In this document: one piece after another, positions 23,146 to 33,760 of the stretch
Numbering within the stretch: the stretch's first letter is position 1
Layout: every line of letters begins with the position of its first letter
Source: Ahaetulla prasina
Lineage: Eukaryota; Chordata; Lepidosauria; Squamata; Colubridae
Assembly: GCF_028640845.1 (NCBI RefSeq)
Contig: NC_080546.1
Coordinates: 72,583,051-72,647,050, forward strand
Direction: 5' to 3'
DNA: 64,000 nucleotides
Translations under genes and position numbers: made by a program
Notes under the pieces: generated by a model
Databases searched by the model: none
What the model saw: only the letters and a program-made list of their open reading frames with translations
Told to the model about the DNA's origin: nothing

Positions 23146-23384
23146 TGCCTCAGTGGCACAGTGGTTAGAGTGCAGTACTGCATGCTACTTCTGCTGCCTG
23201 CCAGCTGCCTGCAATTTCACAGTTCAAATCTCACCAGGTTCAAGATTGACTCAGCCTTCCATCCTGCCGAAGTAGGTAAAATGATGACCCAGCTTGTTGG
23301 GGGCAATAGGCTGACTCTGTAAACCGCTTAGAGAGAGCTGTAAAGCACTGTAAAGTGGTATATAAGTACTATTGCTATTTTTGT
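23146..23384 (+). mobile_element. tRNA-derived SINE (MIR/CORE-like)
   Basis: An A-box-like TGGCACAGTGGTTAGAGTGC and a B-box-like AGTTCAAATCTC precede GACTCAGCCTTCCATCCTG and GTTGGGGGCAATAGGCTGAC. The tail is GGTATATAAGTACTATTGCT. This common reptile SINE also occurs inverted at 29699, 34562 and 45533. Confidence 0.82.
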
Positions 23385-23466
23385 AAAAGAAGAGCTTTAA
23401 AATAATTCTTGATGGTCAATTTACTCAGGACAATGTATGTCTTTTATAACTTTCCATTGTCCTCTC

Positions 23467-23676
23467 CAGTGGTGGGTTGCCCCTGATTTGGTCCAGTTCT
23501 ATAGAACTGGTAGTGGGATGCTCCACCCACCCACCACAATGTCTTCACGGGTGATCTGCACATGTGCAGAAGCTTCTATTCATGTGCAGAAGTACACGCG
23601 CGTGCGCAAGTGAAGCAAGTACGCATGCACGCTCCCATTGCGAACTGGTAGTAAAGGTAAGTAGAACCCACCCCTG
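23467..23676. mobile_element. Non-autonomous hAT element with 8-bp target duplication
   Basis: It starts CAGTGGTGGGTTG and ends GAACCCACCCCTG, with flanks GTCCTCTC (23459-23466) and GTCCCCTC (23677-23684), 7 of 8 identical. The interior has CACATGTGCAGAAG-type inverted copies. It belongs to a different subfamily from the element at 22218. Confidence 0.85.
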
Positions 23677-24053
23677 GTCCCCTCCCCACGGTAATGATAT
23701 TTAAGAACTTATTACTGTTAAAGAAAGCTATTATAGAGCTAGAAATAGTTACCAGCAATCAACCTATGGTTACAGAGAATTACATTCTGCATGCTGACAT
23801 TCTTGATTAGTGCATGGTTAAAACATATTTCCTGAAGAGATGTAATGACTTGATGCTGATAAAATTCTAAGGTTCTTTGATTTCTAAGGTAAATGTTTTC
23901 ATGCTTGAGAGTAGAAGCTAGGATTAAGAACATTTTACATTCATGAAGGAAGCCAGGCATTATTCAGTCATGTAGTTTAAATATGGATTGCACTGAAATG
24001 GCTGTTTGAAATATGGGTAAACTTGGATTGCTCTAACATACTAAGTCATATCA

Positions 24054-24170
24054 CAGTAATGGCTAACCTTTTACTGGCCCGAGTGCCCAAAGTGTGCCTG
24101 CCCGAACCCCCAAAATGCAATATGCGAGTGGCCCCCACACAAATTCCCCCATGCATGCACATGTGCCCCC
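24054..24170. repeat. Partial hAT-like element
   Basis: CAGTAATGGCTAACCTTTTA resembles an hAT terminus of the CAGTGATGGCGAACC type. The right end is lost in the pentamer array that follows. Confidence 0.5.
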
Positions 24171-24210
24171 ATATCATATCATATCATATCATATCATATC
24201 ATATCATATC
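24171..24210. repeat. (ATATC)n microsatellite, left part
   Basis: Eight perfect ATATC units. The same repeat resumes at 24939-24961 on the far side of the CR1. Confidence 0.95.
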
Positions 24211-24938
24211 AGCTGCTAAAAAAGCCAACACAGTTCTAGGCTGCATAAACAGAGGGATAGAATCAAGATCACGTGAAGTGTTAATACCACTTTATAATGC
24301 CTTGGTAAGGTCACACTTGGAATACTGCATTCAGTTTTGGTCGCTGCGATGTAAAAAAGATGCTGAGACTCTAGAAAGAGTGCAGAGAAGAGCAACAAAG
24401 ATGATTAGGGGACTGGAGGCTAAAACATATGAAGAACGGTTGCAAGAACTGGGTATGCCTAGTTTAATAAAAAGAAGGACTGGGGAGACATGATAGCAGT
24501 GTTCCAATATCTCAGGGGTTGCCGCAAAGAAGAGGGAGTCGGGCTGTTCTCCAAAGCACCTGAGGGTAGAACAAGAAGCAATGGGTGGAAACTAATCAAG
24601 GACAGATGCAACTTAAAACTAAGGAGAAATTTCCTGACAGTTAGAACAATTAATAGAATAGAATAGAATAGAATTTTTATTGGCCAAATGTGATTGGACA
24701 CACAAGGAATTTGTCTTGGTGCATATGCTCTGAGTGTACATAAATGGAACGACTTGCCTGCAGAAGTTGTGAATGCTCCAACACTGGAATTTTTTAAGAA
24801 AATGTTGGATAACCATCTGTCTGAGATAGTATAGGGTTTCCTGCCTGGGCAGGGGGTTGGACTAGAAGGCCTCCAAGGTCCCTTCCAGCTCTGTTGTTGT
24901 TGTTGTTGATGATGATGATGATGATGTTATTACTATTA
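24211..24938 (+). mobile_element. CR1 LINE 3' end, interrupted by a short AATAG LINE insertion
   Basis: ORF2-end codons translate as [20 protein letters not shown] and [20 protein letters not shown], with [14 protein letters not shown] after. The CR1 3' UTR ends TTGGACTAGAAGGCCTCCAA plus TTG/ATG triplets. An inserted segment at about 24654-24742 splits it. It is flanked by ATATC arrays on both sides. Confidence 0.85.
24654..24742 (-). mobile_element. Very short AATAG-tailed LINE insertion inside a CR1
   Basis: About 89 bp: three to four AATAG units plus only the last 65-70 bp of the CR1-L3 3' UTR (GGCCAAATGTGATTGGACAC to GAGTGTACATAA). The CR1 sequence resumes directly after it (TGGAACGACTTGCCTG). 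Confidence 0.85.
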
Positions 24939-24961
24939 TATATCATATCATATCATATCAT
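24939..24961. repeat. (ATATC)n microsatellite, right part
   Basis: Four to five ATATC units directly after the CR1 tail. Confidence 0.9.
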
Positions 24962-25430
24962 GTTCATTTTTTGCTCAAACACTGATTTAGTCAGATGTTT
25001 TGTAACAACTTATTTAAATATATAAAATTAACCCATGACGACTAGATCCAGCCACTGGGTTTGTAAGTTTTGAATTATTTCAGCCTTTTTCAAACTTGCA
25101 GTTATTTTTTTAATTTACCAAATTTTCCAACTTTTTAGACGATATAAGTTCAGGGAAGGTCAGCTGGTTGATTTTTCGTAGAATAAAGCCTCCTTCATCA
25201 GAACTTTAAAATAGTAATTATGGAATGCAGTATTAAACCATACACCAGGAATAACAAAACAGAATGGTAATTTTCACTTATCATGCTAAACCAAATATGG
25301 TACTTTATGGTTAAATATAATAGCCTGGCTTAGATATTATATGATTTGTTTGGTGTAACCACTGTGGTTTGAAAACTATGTTTTATATGCAAAGGTAATT
25401 TCAAGGACTGTCTTTTCCAAATCACGTCTA
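24962..25430. other. Intergenic, nothing recognised
   Basis: This is AT-rich; no repeat or gene seen. Confidence 0.45.
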
Positions 25431-25431
25431 C

Positions 25432-25628
25432 CCTACCCACCACAGTAGGGAGGCAGGAAATGCTACAGGTTGTCTCCCCTAAGGAGTACATCTAGTAGGA
25501 CCAAGAAGAATGGCCTTCTCCATGGTGGCTCCCTCCTATGGAATATCACCCTCACAGAGATAAGATTAGCCTCCATTTTGATACTTTTACGAGGCCCTGA
25601 AGACCTGGTTTTCCAACAGACCTGAGGA
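25432..25628 (+). mobile_element. L2 ORF2 C-terminal fragment
   Basis: The plus strand encodes a degraded L2 end (GLLHGGSLLWNITLTEIRLA, LLRGPEDLVFQQT). It lacks the L2 3' UTR, being followed instead by the SINE at 25650. Confidence 0.6.
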
Positions 25629-25649
25629 CCCCAGAGTGCAATGGAAGTC

Positions 25650-25845
25650 AACTTGGAAGTCAAGGTTGACTCAGCCTTCCATCCTTTATAAGGTAGGTAA
25701 AATGAGGACCCAGATTGTTGGGGGCAGTAAGTTGACTTTGTATATTATATACAAATGGATGAAGACTATTGCTTGACATAGTGTAAGCCGCCCTGAGTCT
25801 TCGGAGAAGGGCGGGATATAAATGCAAATAATAAAAAAAAAAAAC
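25650..25845 (+). mobile_element. SINE with L2-type 3' tail, head lost
   Basis: GACTCAGCCTTCCATCCTTT and TGAGGACCCAGATTGTTGGG are followed by GTAAGCCGCCCTGAGTCTTC and GGGCGGGATATAAATGC plus an A-run. The 3' end is the L2 3' UTR, so it was presumably mobilised by L2. The tRNA head is missing. Confidence 0.75.
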
Positions 25846-26774
25846 CTCACCAAGTGGCTTATTTGATTGACTCACTGTTTTTGCCCAGAAGTGCTTACTG
25901 TTTTTTTTACATTGGGTTCTTATCTTTGTAAGCTAGAATGACTGACAGTGTCCATATAATTTTTTTAAATAAATAAACAACTTTAGAAAATGAAGAACAA
26001 AATTTTGGAGCTATGCATTTAAATGTCTACAATTCTCTTTAAAATAACTGATGAAAAAGAGATATAATTCTTTAGGGATTCTGATGGTTATACAAAGCAA
26101 AAATTAAGTTTTATTTGCTGTTATTTCTGTCTATAAATATGAAAACTATTTTTTTCGCTGTCTCTCTATTATCCATCCTAGCACAGATGTGATTATTTGC
26201 TTATTGTCTTTGCAAAGACTAGTGGAAAGTAATTTAACCTTTACATAGTATTAGACAAACATCAGGGATATAATTATACTGGTATAACTAAAATCACAAC
26301 GGCTGAATTATCTAAGCTAAACCAGAGTAGAATAGTTTGTAGGGTTTAATTTTAATTTAATTTTACAGTATTGAGAACCTGACCATAATCTTGGCAAAAC
26401 TTCTACTTCTAAATAGCACCCATTCAAATCAAACAAAGCTGAAAAATACAATTTCAAATCAGGTAACCCCAATCTTTCTCTTTACCTTGCAACCTGTAAT
26501 ACATAATAATCTATTTTTTTGTCTTGCTACACAAATGTAAATTTATCCTTTTGCTACTCTTTAAGCGGTGCATAAATTCTCAAAACTGGTATTCTAGGGA
26601 AAATATTCATTTTAATCACAAATTCTTCTCAATAATGACAAAAATTATCATTTTTGTGTTGTTATAGCTTGCTACAAGTAACATTGTTTTAGAGATTAAA
26701 GTAATACAACAAGTATTATTAGGTGCAAAATACATGCCTTAGTATATATTTTCTGAACAGTGTCATCGTATTTA
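25846..26774. other. Intergenic, nothing recognised
   Basis: This is AT-rich; no repeat or gene seen. Confidence 0.45.
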
Positions 26775-27092
26775 AAAGAATTAACAGAATAACAGACTTG
26801 GGAGGGACTTTGGAGGTCTTCTAGTCTAACTCCCTGCTCAGGAAAGAAACCCTATACCAGCTCAGACAAATGATTGTCCAATCTCTTCTTTAAAACTTCC
26901 AGTGTTGGAGCATTCACAACTTCTGAAGGCAAGTTGTTCCACTGATTAATTGTTCCAACTATCAGGAATTTTCTCTGAAGTTTAGGTTGCTTCTCTCCTT
27001 TATTAGTTCCCATCCACTGCTTCTTGACTTGCCTTCTGGTGCTTTGGAAAATAGGTTGAACCCTCAAATATTGGAACACTCTTATTATATTA
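26775..27092 (-). mobile_element. CR1 LINE 3' end
   Basis: GGAGGTCTTCTAGTCTAACT and CAGTGTTGGAGCATTCACAA are the reversed CR1 3' UTR; the encoded end reads KRLDNHLSELV. It is 5'-truncated near AATATTGGAACACTC, where the next SINE begins. Confidence 0.8.
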
Positions 27093-27356
27093 TTTTTTTA
27101 TTTGAATTTATATCCCGCCCTTCTCTGAAGACTCAGGGTGGCTTACATTGTATTAAGCAATAGTCTCATCCATTTGTATATTATATACAAAGTCAACTTT
27201 TATTGCCCCCAACAATCTGGGTCCTCATTTTACCTACCTTATAAAGGATGGAAGGCTAAGTCAACCTTGGGCCTGGTGGGACTTGAACTTGCAGTAATTG
27301 CAAGCAGCTGTGTTAATAACAGACTGCATTAGTCTGTTGAGCCACCAGAGGCCCAC
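27093..27356 (-). mobile_element. tRNA SINE with L2 3' tail, full length
   Basis: On the minus strand, GGCCTCTGGTGGCTCAACAG carries the A box and GCAAGTTCAAGTCCCACC the B box. The body matches the element at 25650. The end is GTAAGCCACCCTGAGTCTTC plus GGGCGGGATATAAATTC and an A/T tail. It joins a Pol III promoter to an L2 3' end. Confidence 0.8.
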
Positions 27357-28672
27357 TCCTATCACCCTTAGTCCTTCTTTTCTTTAAACTAGACATACCC
27401 AATTCCAGCAACTGTTAATAATTTATGTAAAATAATAGCAGTGTAGATCTATTGGATTAAAAATAAGTATTAGGCATGAAACATATCATAGAACATGGTC
27501 AATATTTAAAAAAGAAATCAATTAAATAAGCAAATATGGGAATATGATAAAATTATTCATTCTAATGGAGGAAATTAAAGATAGGAATTAATGAAGGACA
27601 AATAGATAACAGCTGTATTTTTGTCCAGTAGATAAATAACTATTACAAACATTTTTTTTATCACCCACCCTACTTCAATTAGGGTTTCAAGAAATGTCTT
27701 AGTTGCCTGTAGCTCCTGGTTTTCACAGCACTAGATATGATCAATCACTAATAATCAGCAGAATTTTAGGCAGACGCTTCCTGTCTCTCAGTGCATGACA
27801 AATATTTCAGGAGAAACAACAAATTATATGCAACTACTGAATCTCTATGAAAATCAAATACTCAGATACTCTTTATAGATTAAGGGAATACTTTATTTAC
27901 TTGAAGTATCTATGGAGTGACTTTATGACAAAATGCTTCTAAGATGGCTAATTATGAAAGTTACCACTAGAAGTTGTACACATTTAAATTCATTCTCCAT
28001 AAACCCATTAACATGCTACTCATCTAATTACGTTGTTTTGTCTGAAGTAATGCATTTGGATTGGTAATACTCTGTTCTTTAATACATTTTGTCAAAAACA
28101 AAACAGTGAAACTGGAGTGGATAAAGTAAATTAAGCTTTCAGACCATAATTAAATTTTGAGGCTATGATGTGGCAAAATACTCTAATTCAGTTCATTCTG
28201 CAATGAAGGGTTTTACACAAAGATCAATCTGTCTCTGAACCTGTAAGATTACCACCTTCTGTGTGGTAAAAGATCTCCCATTGTGGCAATTCAAAAGATA
28301 GCTTCTTAAGCTGTTTTAAATTCAAAGGCATTGAACACTTTATACCGATGCTGTCAAAGAGCTATGCTTTTCCTGTTAAGATTCAGTCTAAATACTAAAA
28401 CCAGATAGTAGCAAATACCTTTTAGCAAGCCAAATCAAATGCTTTTCAAAGATATAACTATGGGCAAAGCAAGAATACCCAGTTTTTGTAGCAAAAGGGG
28501 ATGCAATCTTTGTTGGCCAAGCTTAACATTAGAGAGGATTGAGAGTTAGATTTGCCTTGAGACTGGGTTTGAGTTGGGGGTTTTTTTTCACTGATAGGCC
28601 TATTTTAATTGTTTCATGTATTTTCTGGTGAATAAATGGAGTCAACATGTTGAATAACATAGATTATATAAT
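27357..28672. other. Intergenic, nothing recognised
   Basis: This is AT-rich unique-looking sequence; no repeat or gene seen. Confidence 0.45.
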
Positions 28673-29235
28673 AATGCCAAAAAAGCCAACACAGTTCTGG
28701 GCTGCATAAACAGAAAGGTAGAATCAAGATCATGTTAAGTGTTAATACCACTTTATAATGCCTTGGTAAGGTCACACTTGGAATATTGCATTCAGTTTTG
28801 GTCACCACGATGTAAAAAAGATGTTGAGACTCTAGAAAGAGTGCAGAGAAGAGCAACAAAGATGATTAGGGGACTGAAGAACGGTTGCAGGAACTGGGTA
28901 TGTCTAGTTTAATGAAAAGAAGGACTAGGGGAGACATGATAGTGTTCCAATATTTCAGGGGTTGCCACAAAGAAGAGGGAGTCAAACTATTCTCCAAAGC
29001 ACCTGAGGGTAGAACAAGAAGCAATGGGTAGAAACTAATCAAGGAGAGAAGCAACTTAGATCTAAGGAGAAATTTCCTAACAGAGCAATTAATAAGGGGA
29101 ACAACTTGCTCCAACACTGGAATTTTTTAAGAAGATGTTGGATAACAATTTGTCTGAAGTGGTGTAGGGTTTCCTGCCTGGGCAGGGGGTTGGACTAGAA
29201 GATCTCCAAGGTCCCTTCCAACTCTGTTGTTATTA
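28673..29235 (+). mobile_element. CR1 LINE 3' end
   Basis: It parallels 24211-24938 without the inserted LINE: AAAAAAGCCAACACAGTTCT, GGAATATTGCATTCAGTTTT, TTGGACTAGAAGATCTCCAA. It has small internal deletions. Confidence 0.85.
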
Positions 29236-29509
29236 TAATGAAAGCTATGAAAGCATATTATGGCAATTTAAGATGCTTACATGAAGCTAAAATATAAAAA
29301 GAAAAATGAGTACCAGAAGCTGCAAAATATTCTGTATTAACATCATATTCAATACAACTGTTTCAGCTACCTAGGCATTTTATGTTATGGATAGAAATAC
29401 CAGATCCAAACCAACAGATAAGCATGTCAGCAAGATATGTTTTAACCTTGCATGGTTTCCTGGCAGCCCAACCTCTGTGTTTTTCCCCAGGAAATCAGAA
29501 GCAGAAATA

Positions 29510-30231
29510 CAGGCAGTCCTCAACTTATTACCAGAGTTGAGCCCAAAATTTCCATTGCTAAGCAAGACAGTTGTTAAATGAGTTTTGCCTCCACTTTACG
29601 AACTTTCTTGTCACAATTATTAAGTGAATCGCTGCAGTTGTTAAGTTAGTAACACAGCTGTTACTGTGCTAAACTGGCTGACTCTAATGCACAGTAACTA
29701 AATTGTGTTTCCCTGTGCTAAACTGACTTAATAGTAATAGCACTTAGACTTATATACTGCTTCATAGTGCTTTTGAAGCCCTCTCTAAACGGTTTAAGAG
29801 TCACCATATTGCCCCCAACAATCTGGGTCCTCATTTTACCCACCTCGGAAGGATGGAAGGCTGAGTGAACCTTGAGCCGGTGAGAATTGAACTGCTGAAC
29901 TGCAGCTAGCAGTCACCTGAAGTATCCTGCAGTGCTGCACTCTAACCACTGCATCACCTCAACTCTGTTATCTAATCTAATGCACAGTAACACAGTTGTT
30001 AAGAGATTCTGGTTTCCCCATTGACTTTACTTGCCAGAGGATTACAACAGATGATCACATGACCCTAGGACATTGCAACTCTCATAAATACATGCCAGTT
30101 GCCAAGCATATGAATTTTGATCACATGACCACAGGGTCATGTAAATGTGAAAAATGGATATGAATCACTTTCTTCAGTGTTATTGTAACTTTGAACAATC
30201 ATTAAACAAATAGTTGTCAGAGAACTACCTG
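29510..30231. mobile_element. Tigger-like (Tc1/mariner) element, split by a SINE
   Basis: The ends are CAGGCAGTCCTCAACTTATT and GTCAGAGAACTACCTG (imperfect inverted repeats), with TA on both outer sides. The interior has the repeated TTGTTAAGTGAATC-type motifs and GATCACATGACC. There is no transposase frame. A partial copy lies at the right edge (63890-64000). Confidence 0.7.
29699..29975 (-). mobile_element. tRNA SINE inserted in the Tigger-like element, 16-bp target duplication
   Basis: The reverse orientation of the SINE at 23146 (CCAACAATCTGGGTCCTCAT, GCAGTGCTGCACTCTAACCA). TCTAATGCACAGTAAC occurs immediately left (29683-29698) and right (29976-29991), a perfect 16-bp duplication. Confidence 0.88.
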
Positions 30232-30329
30232 TATAAAGAATAATTTTAGTTTGTTACAAACAATATCATTTTAAAGACAAAAATAGGGCACTGGGAATAT
30301 GCAAATATTTGGAAAAGATTCAATACATA

Positions 30330-30799
30330 GAATAGAATAGAATAGAATAGAATAGAATAGAATAGAATAGAATAGAATAGAATAGAATAGAATTTTTTTA
30401 TTGGCCAAGTGTGATTGGACACACAAGGAATTTGTCTTGGTGCATATGCTCTCAGTGTACATAAAAGAAAAGATACGTTCATCAAGGTACAACATTTACA
30501 ACACAATTGATGGTCAATATATCAATATAAATCATAAGGATTGCCAGCAACAAGTTATAGTCATACAGTCATAAATGGAAAGAGATTGGTGATGGGAACT
30601 ATGAGAAGATTAATAGTAGTGCAGATTCAGTAAATAGTTTGACAGTGTTGAGGGAATTATTTGTTTAGCAGAGTGATGGCCTTCGGGAAAAAACTGTTCT
30701 TGTGTCTAGTTGTTCTGGTGTGCAGTGCTCTATAGCGTCGTTTTGAGGGTAGGAGTTGAAACAGTTTATGTCCAGGATGCGAGGGGTCTGTAAATACAT
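30330..30799 (-). mobile_element. AATAG-tailed CR1-L3 (Snake1-like) insertion with 14-bp target duplication
   Basis: About 12-13 AATAG units (30330-30391) are followed by the 3' UTR through CAGGATGCGAGGGGTCTG. AGATTCAATACATA flanks it perfectly at 30316-30329 and 30800-30813. It is 5'-truncated, as usual for target-primed reverse transcription. Confidence 0.93.
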
Positions 30800-30813
30800 A
30801 GATTCAATACATA

Positions 30814-31351
30814 TAACCAGAGCATATAAAACATTTGCTAGACCAATTCTAGAATACAGCTCGCCTGTCTGGAACCCTCACCACATTTCTGACATCAATA
30901 CAATTGAACGTGTCCAGAAATATTTTACAAGAAGAGTTCTCCACTCCTCTGAAAACAACAAAATACCTTATCCCACCAGACTTGAAATCCTAGGCTTAGA
31001 AAACTTGGAACTCCGTCGCCTTCGACAAGACCTAAGTTTAACTCATAGAATCATCTATTGTAATGTCCTTCCTGTTAAAGACTACTTCAGCTTTAATTGC
31101 AATAATACAAGAGCAACCAATAGATTTAAACTTAATGTTAACCGCTTTAATCTAGATTGCAGAAAATATGACTTCTGTAACAGAATCATCAGTGCTTGGA
31201 ATACTTTACCTGACTCTGTGGTCTCTTCTCATAATCCTAAAAGCTTTATCCAAAACTTTCTACTATTGACCTCACCCCATTCCTAAGAGGACCATAAGGC
31301 GTGCATAAGCACAAACGTGCCTACCGTTCCTGTCCTATTGTTTTCTTTTCT

Positions 31352-31419
<68 letters not shown>

Positions 31420-31516
31420 CCTAATATTTACTCATATATATGTTTATACACTATATAATCTTTTTGTATGATACTTATATATATTGTTGTGACAAAATAA
31501 ATAAAATAAATAAATA
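30814..31516 (+). mobile_element. CR1/Jockey-group LINE 3' end with (TA)n and AAAT tail
   Basis: The frame (FARPILEYSSPVWNPHHISD, ERVQKYFTRRVLHSSENNKI, NRIISAWNTLPDSVVSSHNP) is the intact ORF2 C-terminus of this family. The 3' UTR has GCGTGCATAAGCACAAACGTG, a TA run at 31356-31416 and a TTGTGACAAAATAAATAAAA end. It is 5'-truncated at about 30814. Confidence 0.88.
31356..31416. repeat. (TA)n microsatellite inside a LINE 3' UTR
   Basis: About 30 TA units. Shorter TA runs occur at the same place in other copies of this LINE (41387 and 48261), so it grows from a family feature. Confidence 0.95.
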
Positions 31517-31884
31517 GCTCTTGACTTTTTGTTATAATTGTTATAATTGTCAACTTCAGTACTAATTTGCTGCCTGAGATGAATGTCCTAGGTGGGCTAT
31601 AAATCAATAGGGAGGGAGATAGCAAAAAATGAGAACCAAGGTAAAAATGTGACTAGACGGCAATGACAATTTATTCTGACCCAGATTCACATTTTGCTTA
31701 ACTGACAATATGTTCTCTTCACTGCAGCTATTAGATATGAATTTGAATCTGTTTGAGAAAGTTCATTGACCTGAATGGCATTTCAGCTACTTCACAAAAA
31801 GATTAAGATAAGACCCTTTAAAATCTAAAAAGGTTGGTGCAAAGAAAATAACAAGAAAGGAAGTTTGAAAGCAACTTAGAGGAA

Positions 31885-32215
31885 CTATCTTAAAGGTGCT
31901 TATTTTCTTCCAAAGGCAACTGGACTGTTTTTTCCCTGGAGGAAAAAAAATAAAATGTTTCACTTCTCATCCAACAACAACAATTACTACTACTACTACC
32001 TCCTCCTCCTCCTCCTCCTCCTCCTCCTCCTTCTCCACCTCCTCCTTCTCCTTCTCCTTCTCTTCCCACCTTCCCCTTCCCTTTCCCTCCTCCTTCTCCC
32101 CTTCTCCTCCTCCTCCAGAAAAAACAGTCCAGTTTCCTTTTGAAGAAAAAAGCACCTTTGAGACAATGATGACCTGGATGACTGAGAATCTCCACAGACA
32201 TTTAGCAGCACTATA
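31885..32215. repeat. Palindrome-containing interspersed repeat, copy 2, with a polypyrimidine core
   Basis: GGCAACTGGACTGTTTTTTC and CAGTCCAGTTTCCTTTTGAA are the arms. The right edge GATGACTGAGAATCTCCAC is the reverse complement of the left edge of copy 1. A CTC/CTT-rich tract at 31994-32118 fills the centre; there is nothing coding in it. Confidence 0.6.
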
Positions 32216-32736
32216 TCCAAGAGAGAGACTCCATATTATGTAGGGAGGTTTGGATTACTTAATCATGATTGGTTGATTACCTGAAGATGGCTGAACTCAC
32301 ACCTCATATTAAACCTAAACCACGACATGCAATTCTTGTCAGGCAGAAATAGTAGATTGGGAAAAATTTGCACAGTACAGTAAACTGCTTAATAAAGACC
32401 ATGGATCATTGTAGAAAGTATGCTATAATAACTTAAAAATAAAAAAAGGAAAAAAAACTATTTACAAAGCTTTTATTTTTATTGTTTTTTTTTCCTTGCC
32501 ATCTTGGGAAAATACTGAAGAATCCTCATTGACTTTCCTTGAGGGTGGTGTAGCTTTGAAGTTGCTGATCAGTGGTTTTCATTATGAAAAGGAGAGTTCC
32601 CATAACTGGTTGACAAGTTTGTCACTTTGAGAACTTTCTCATCGGATTCAGTGGGTTGCTTGCTAGACAGTGGATGTTAGAGAAGTCTGACCTCTTTGGG
32701 CTGAACTAAGTTACATGAGGGTTATAGCTTCCTAAC
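32216..32736. other. Intergenic, nothing recognised
   Basis: No repeat or gene seen. Confidence 0.45.
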
Positions 32737-33041
32737 CAGAGGTGGTATTCAGCAGGTTCTGACCAGTTCTGGAGAACCGGTAGTGGAAATTTTGAGTAAT
32801 TCGGAGAATCAGTAAATACCACGTCTGACTGGCCCCACCCCCATCTATTCTCTGCCTCCCGAGTCCCAGCTGATTGGGAGGAAACAGGGATTTTGCAGTA
32901 ACCTTCCCCTGTAGTGGGGAGGCAATGGAGATTTTACAATATCCTTCCCCTGCCATGCCCACCAAGCCTTGCCATGCCATGCCACACCCACCAAGCCATG
33001 CCCACAGAACTGGTAGTAAAAAATGTTGAATCCCACCACTG
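32737..33041. mobile_element. Non-autonomous hAT element with perfect 8-bp target duplication
   Basis: It starts CAGAGGTGGTATTCAGC and ends TTGAATCCCACCACTG. TTCCTAAC flanks it exactly on both sides (32729-32736 and 33042-33049). This is the best-defined member of the family at 22218, 47391 and 50368, about 305 bp with no transposase. Confidence 0.93.
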
Positions 33042-33160
33042 TTCCTAACAATAGTCTATGGTAGTTAGTTTGCACAAACAGCAGATGCAGGCTAGCACAA
33101 GTAAGGCTACCAAGTCAGGCAGAAAGGCACAAAGAAAATTGCATTTGTAATCCGGCTATA

Positions 33161-33760
33161 TAGAATAGAATAGAATAGAATAGAATTTTATTGGCCAAGT
33201 GTGATTGGACACACAAGGAATTTGTCTTGGTGCATATGCTCTCAGTGTACATAAAAGAAAAGATACGTTCATCAAGGTACAACATTTACAACACAATTGA
33301 TGATCCATATATCAATATAAATCATAAGGATTGCCAGCAACAAGTTATAGTCATACAGTCATAAGTGGAAAGAGATTGGTGATGGGAACTATGAAACGAT
33401 TAATAGTAGTGCAGATTCAGTAAATAGTCTGACAGTGTTGAGGGAATTATTTGTTTAGCAGAGTGATGGCCTTCGGGAAAAAACTGTTCTTGTGTCTAGT
33501 TGTTCTGGTGTGCAGTGCTCTATAGCGTCGTTTTGAGGGTAGGAGTTGAAATAGTTTATGTCCAGGATGCGAGGGATCTGCAAATATTTTCACGGCTCTC
33601 TTCTTGATTCGTGCAGTATACAGGTCCTCAATGGAAGGCAAGTTGGTAGCAATTATTTTTTCTGCAGTTCTAATTATCCTCTGAAGTCTGTGTTTTTCTT
33701 GTTGGGTTGCAGAACCGAACCAGACAGTTATAGAGGTGCCAATGACAGACTCAATAATTA
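33161..33760 (-). mobile_element. AATAG-tailed CR1-L3 (Snake1-like) LINE 3' end, about 600 bp
   Basis: A short AATAG array, then the 3' UTR, then ORF2 end codons (LPSIEDLYTARIKKRAVKIF, KRRYRALHTRTTRHKNSFFP). It is truncated in the codons for ITVWFGSATQQ. Confidence 0.9.

Noticed and set aside
23146..23240. Possible tRNA gene
   Set aside because: tRNA-derived SINE head with continuation into the SINE body; several copies in the window.
24171..24961. Spaced short repeats suggesting a CRISPR-like array
   Set aside because: Simple pentamer microsatellite on either side of a CR1; vertebrate DNA without cas genes.
31890..32243. Ser-, Leu- or Gly/Glu-rich frames on both strands
   Set aside because: Translation of a CTC/CTT microsatellite inside a repeat.
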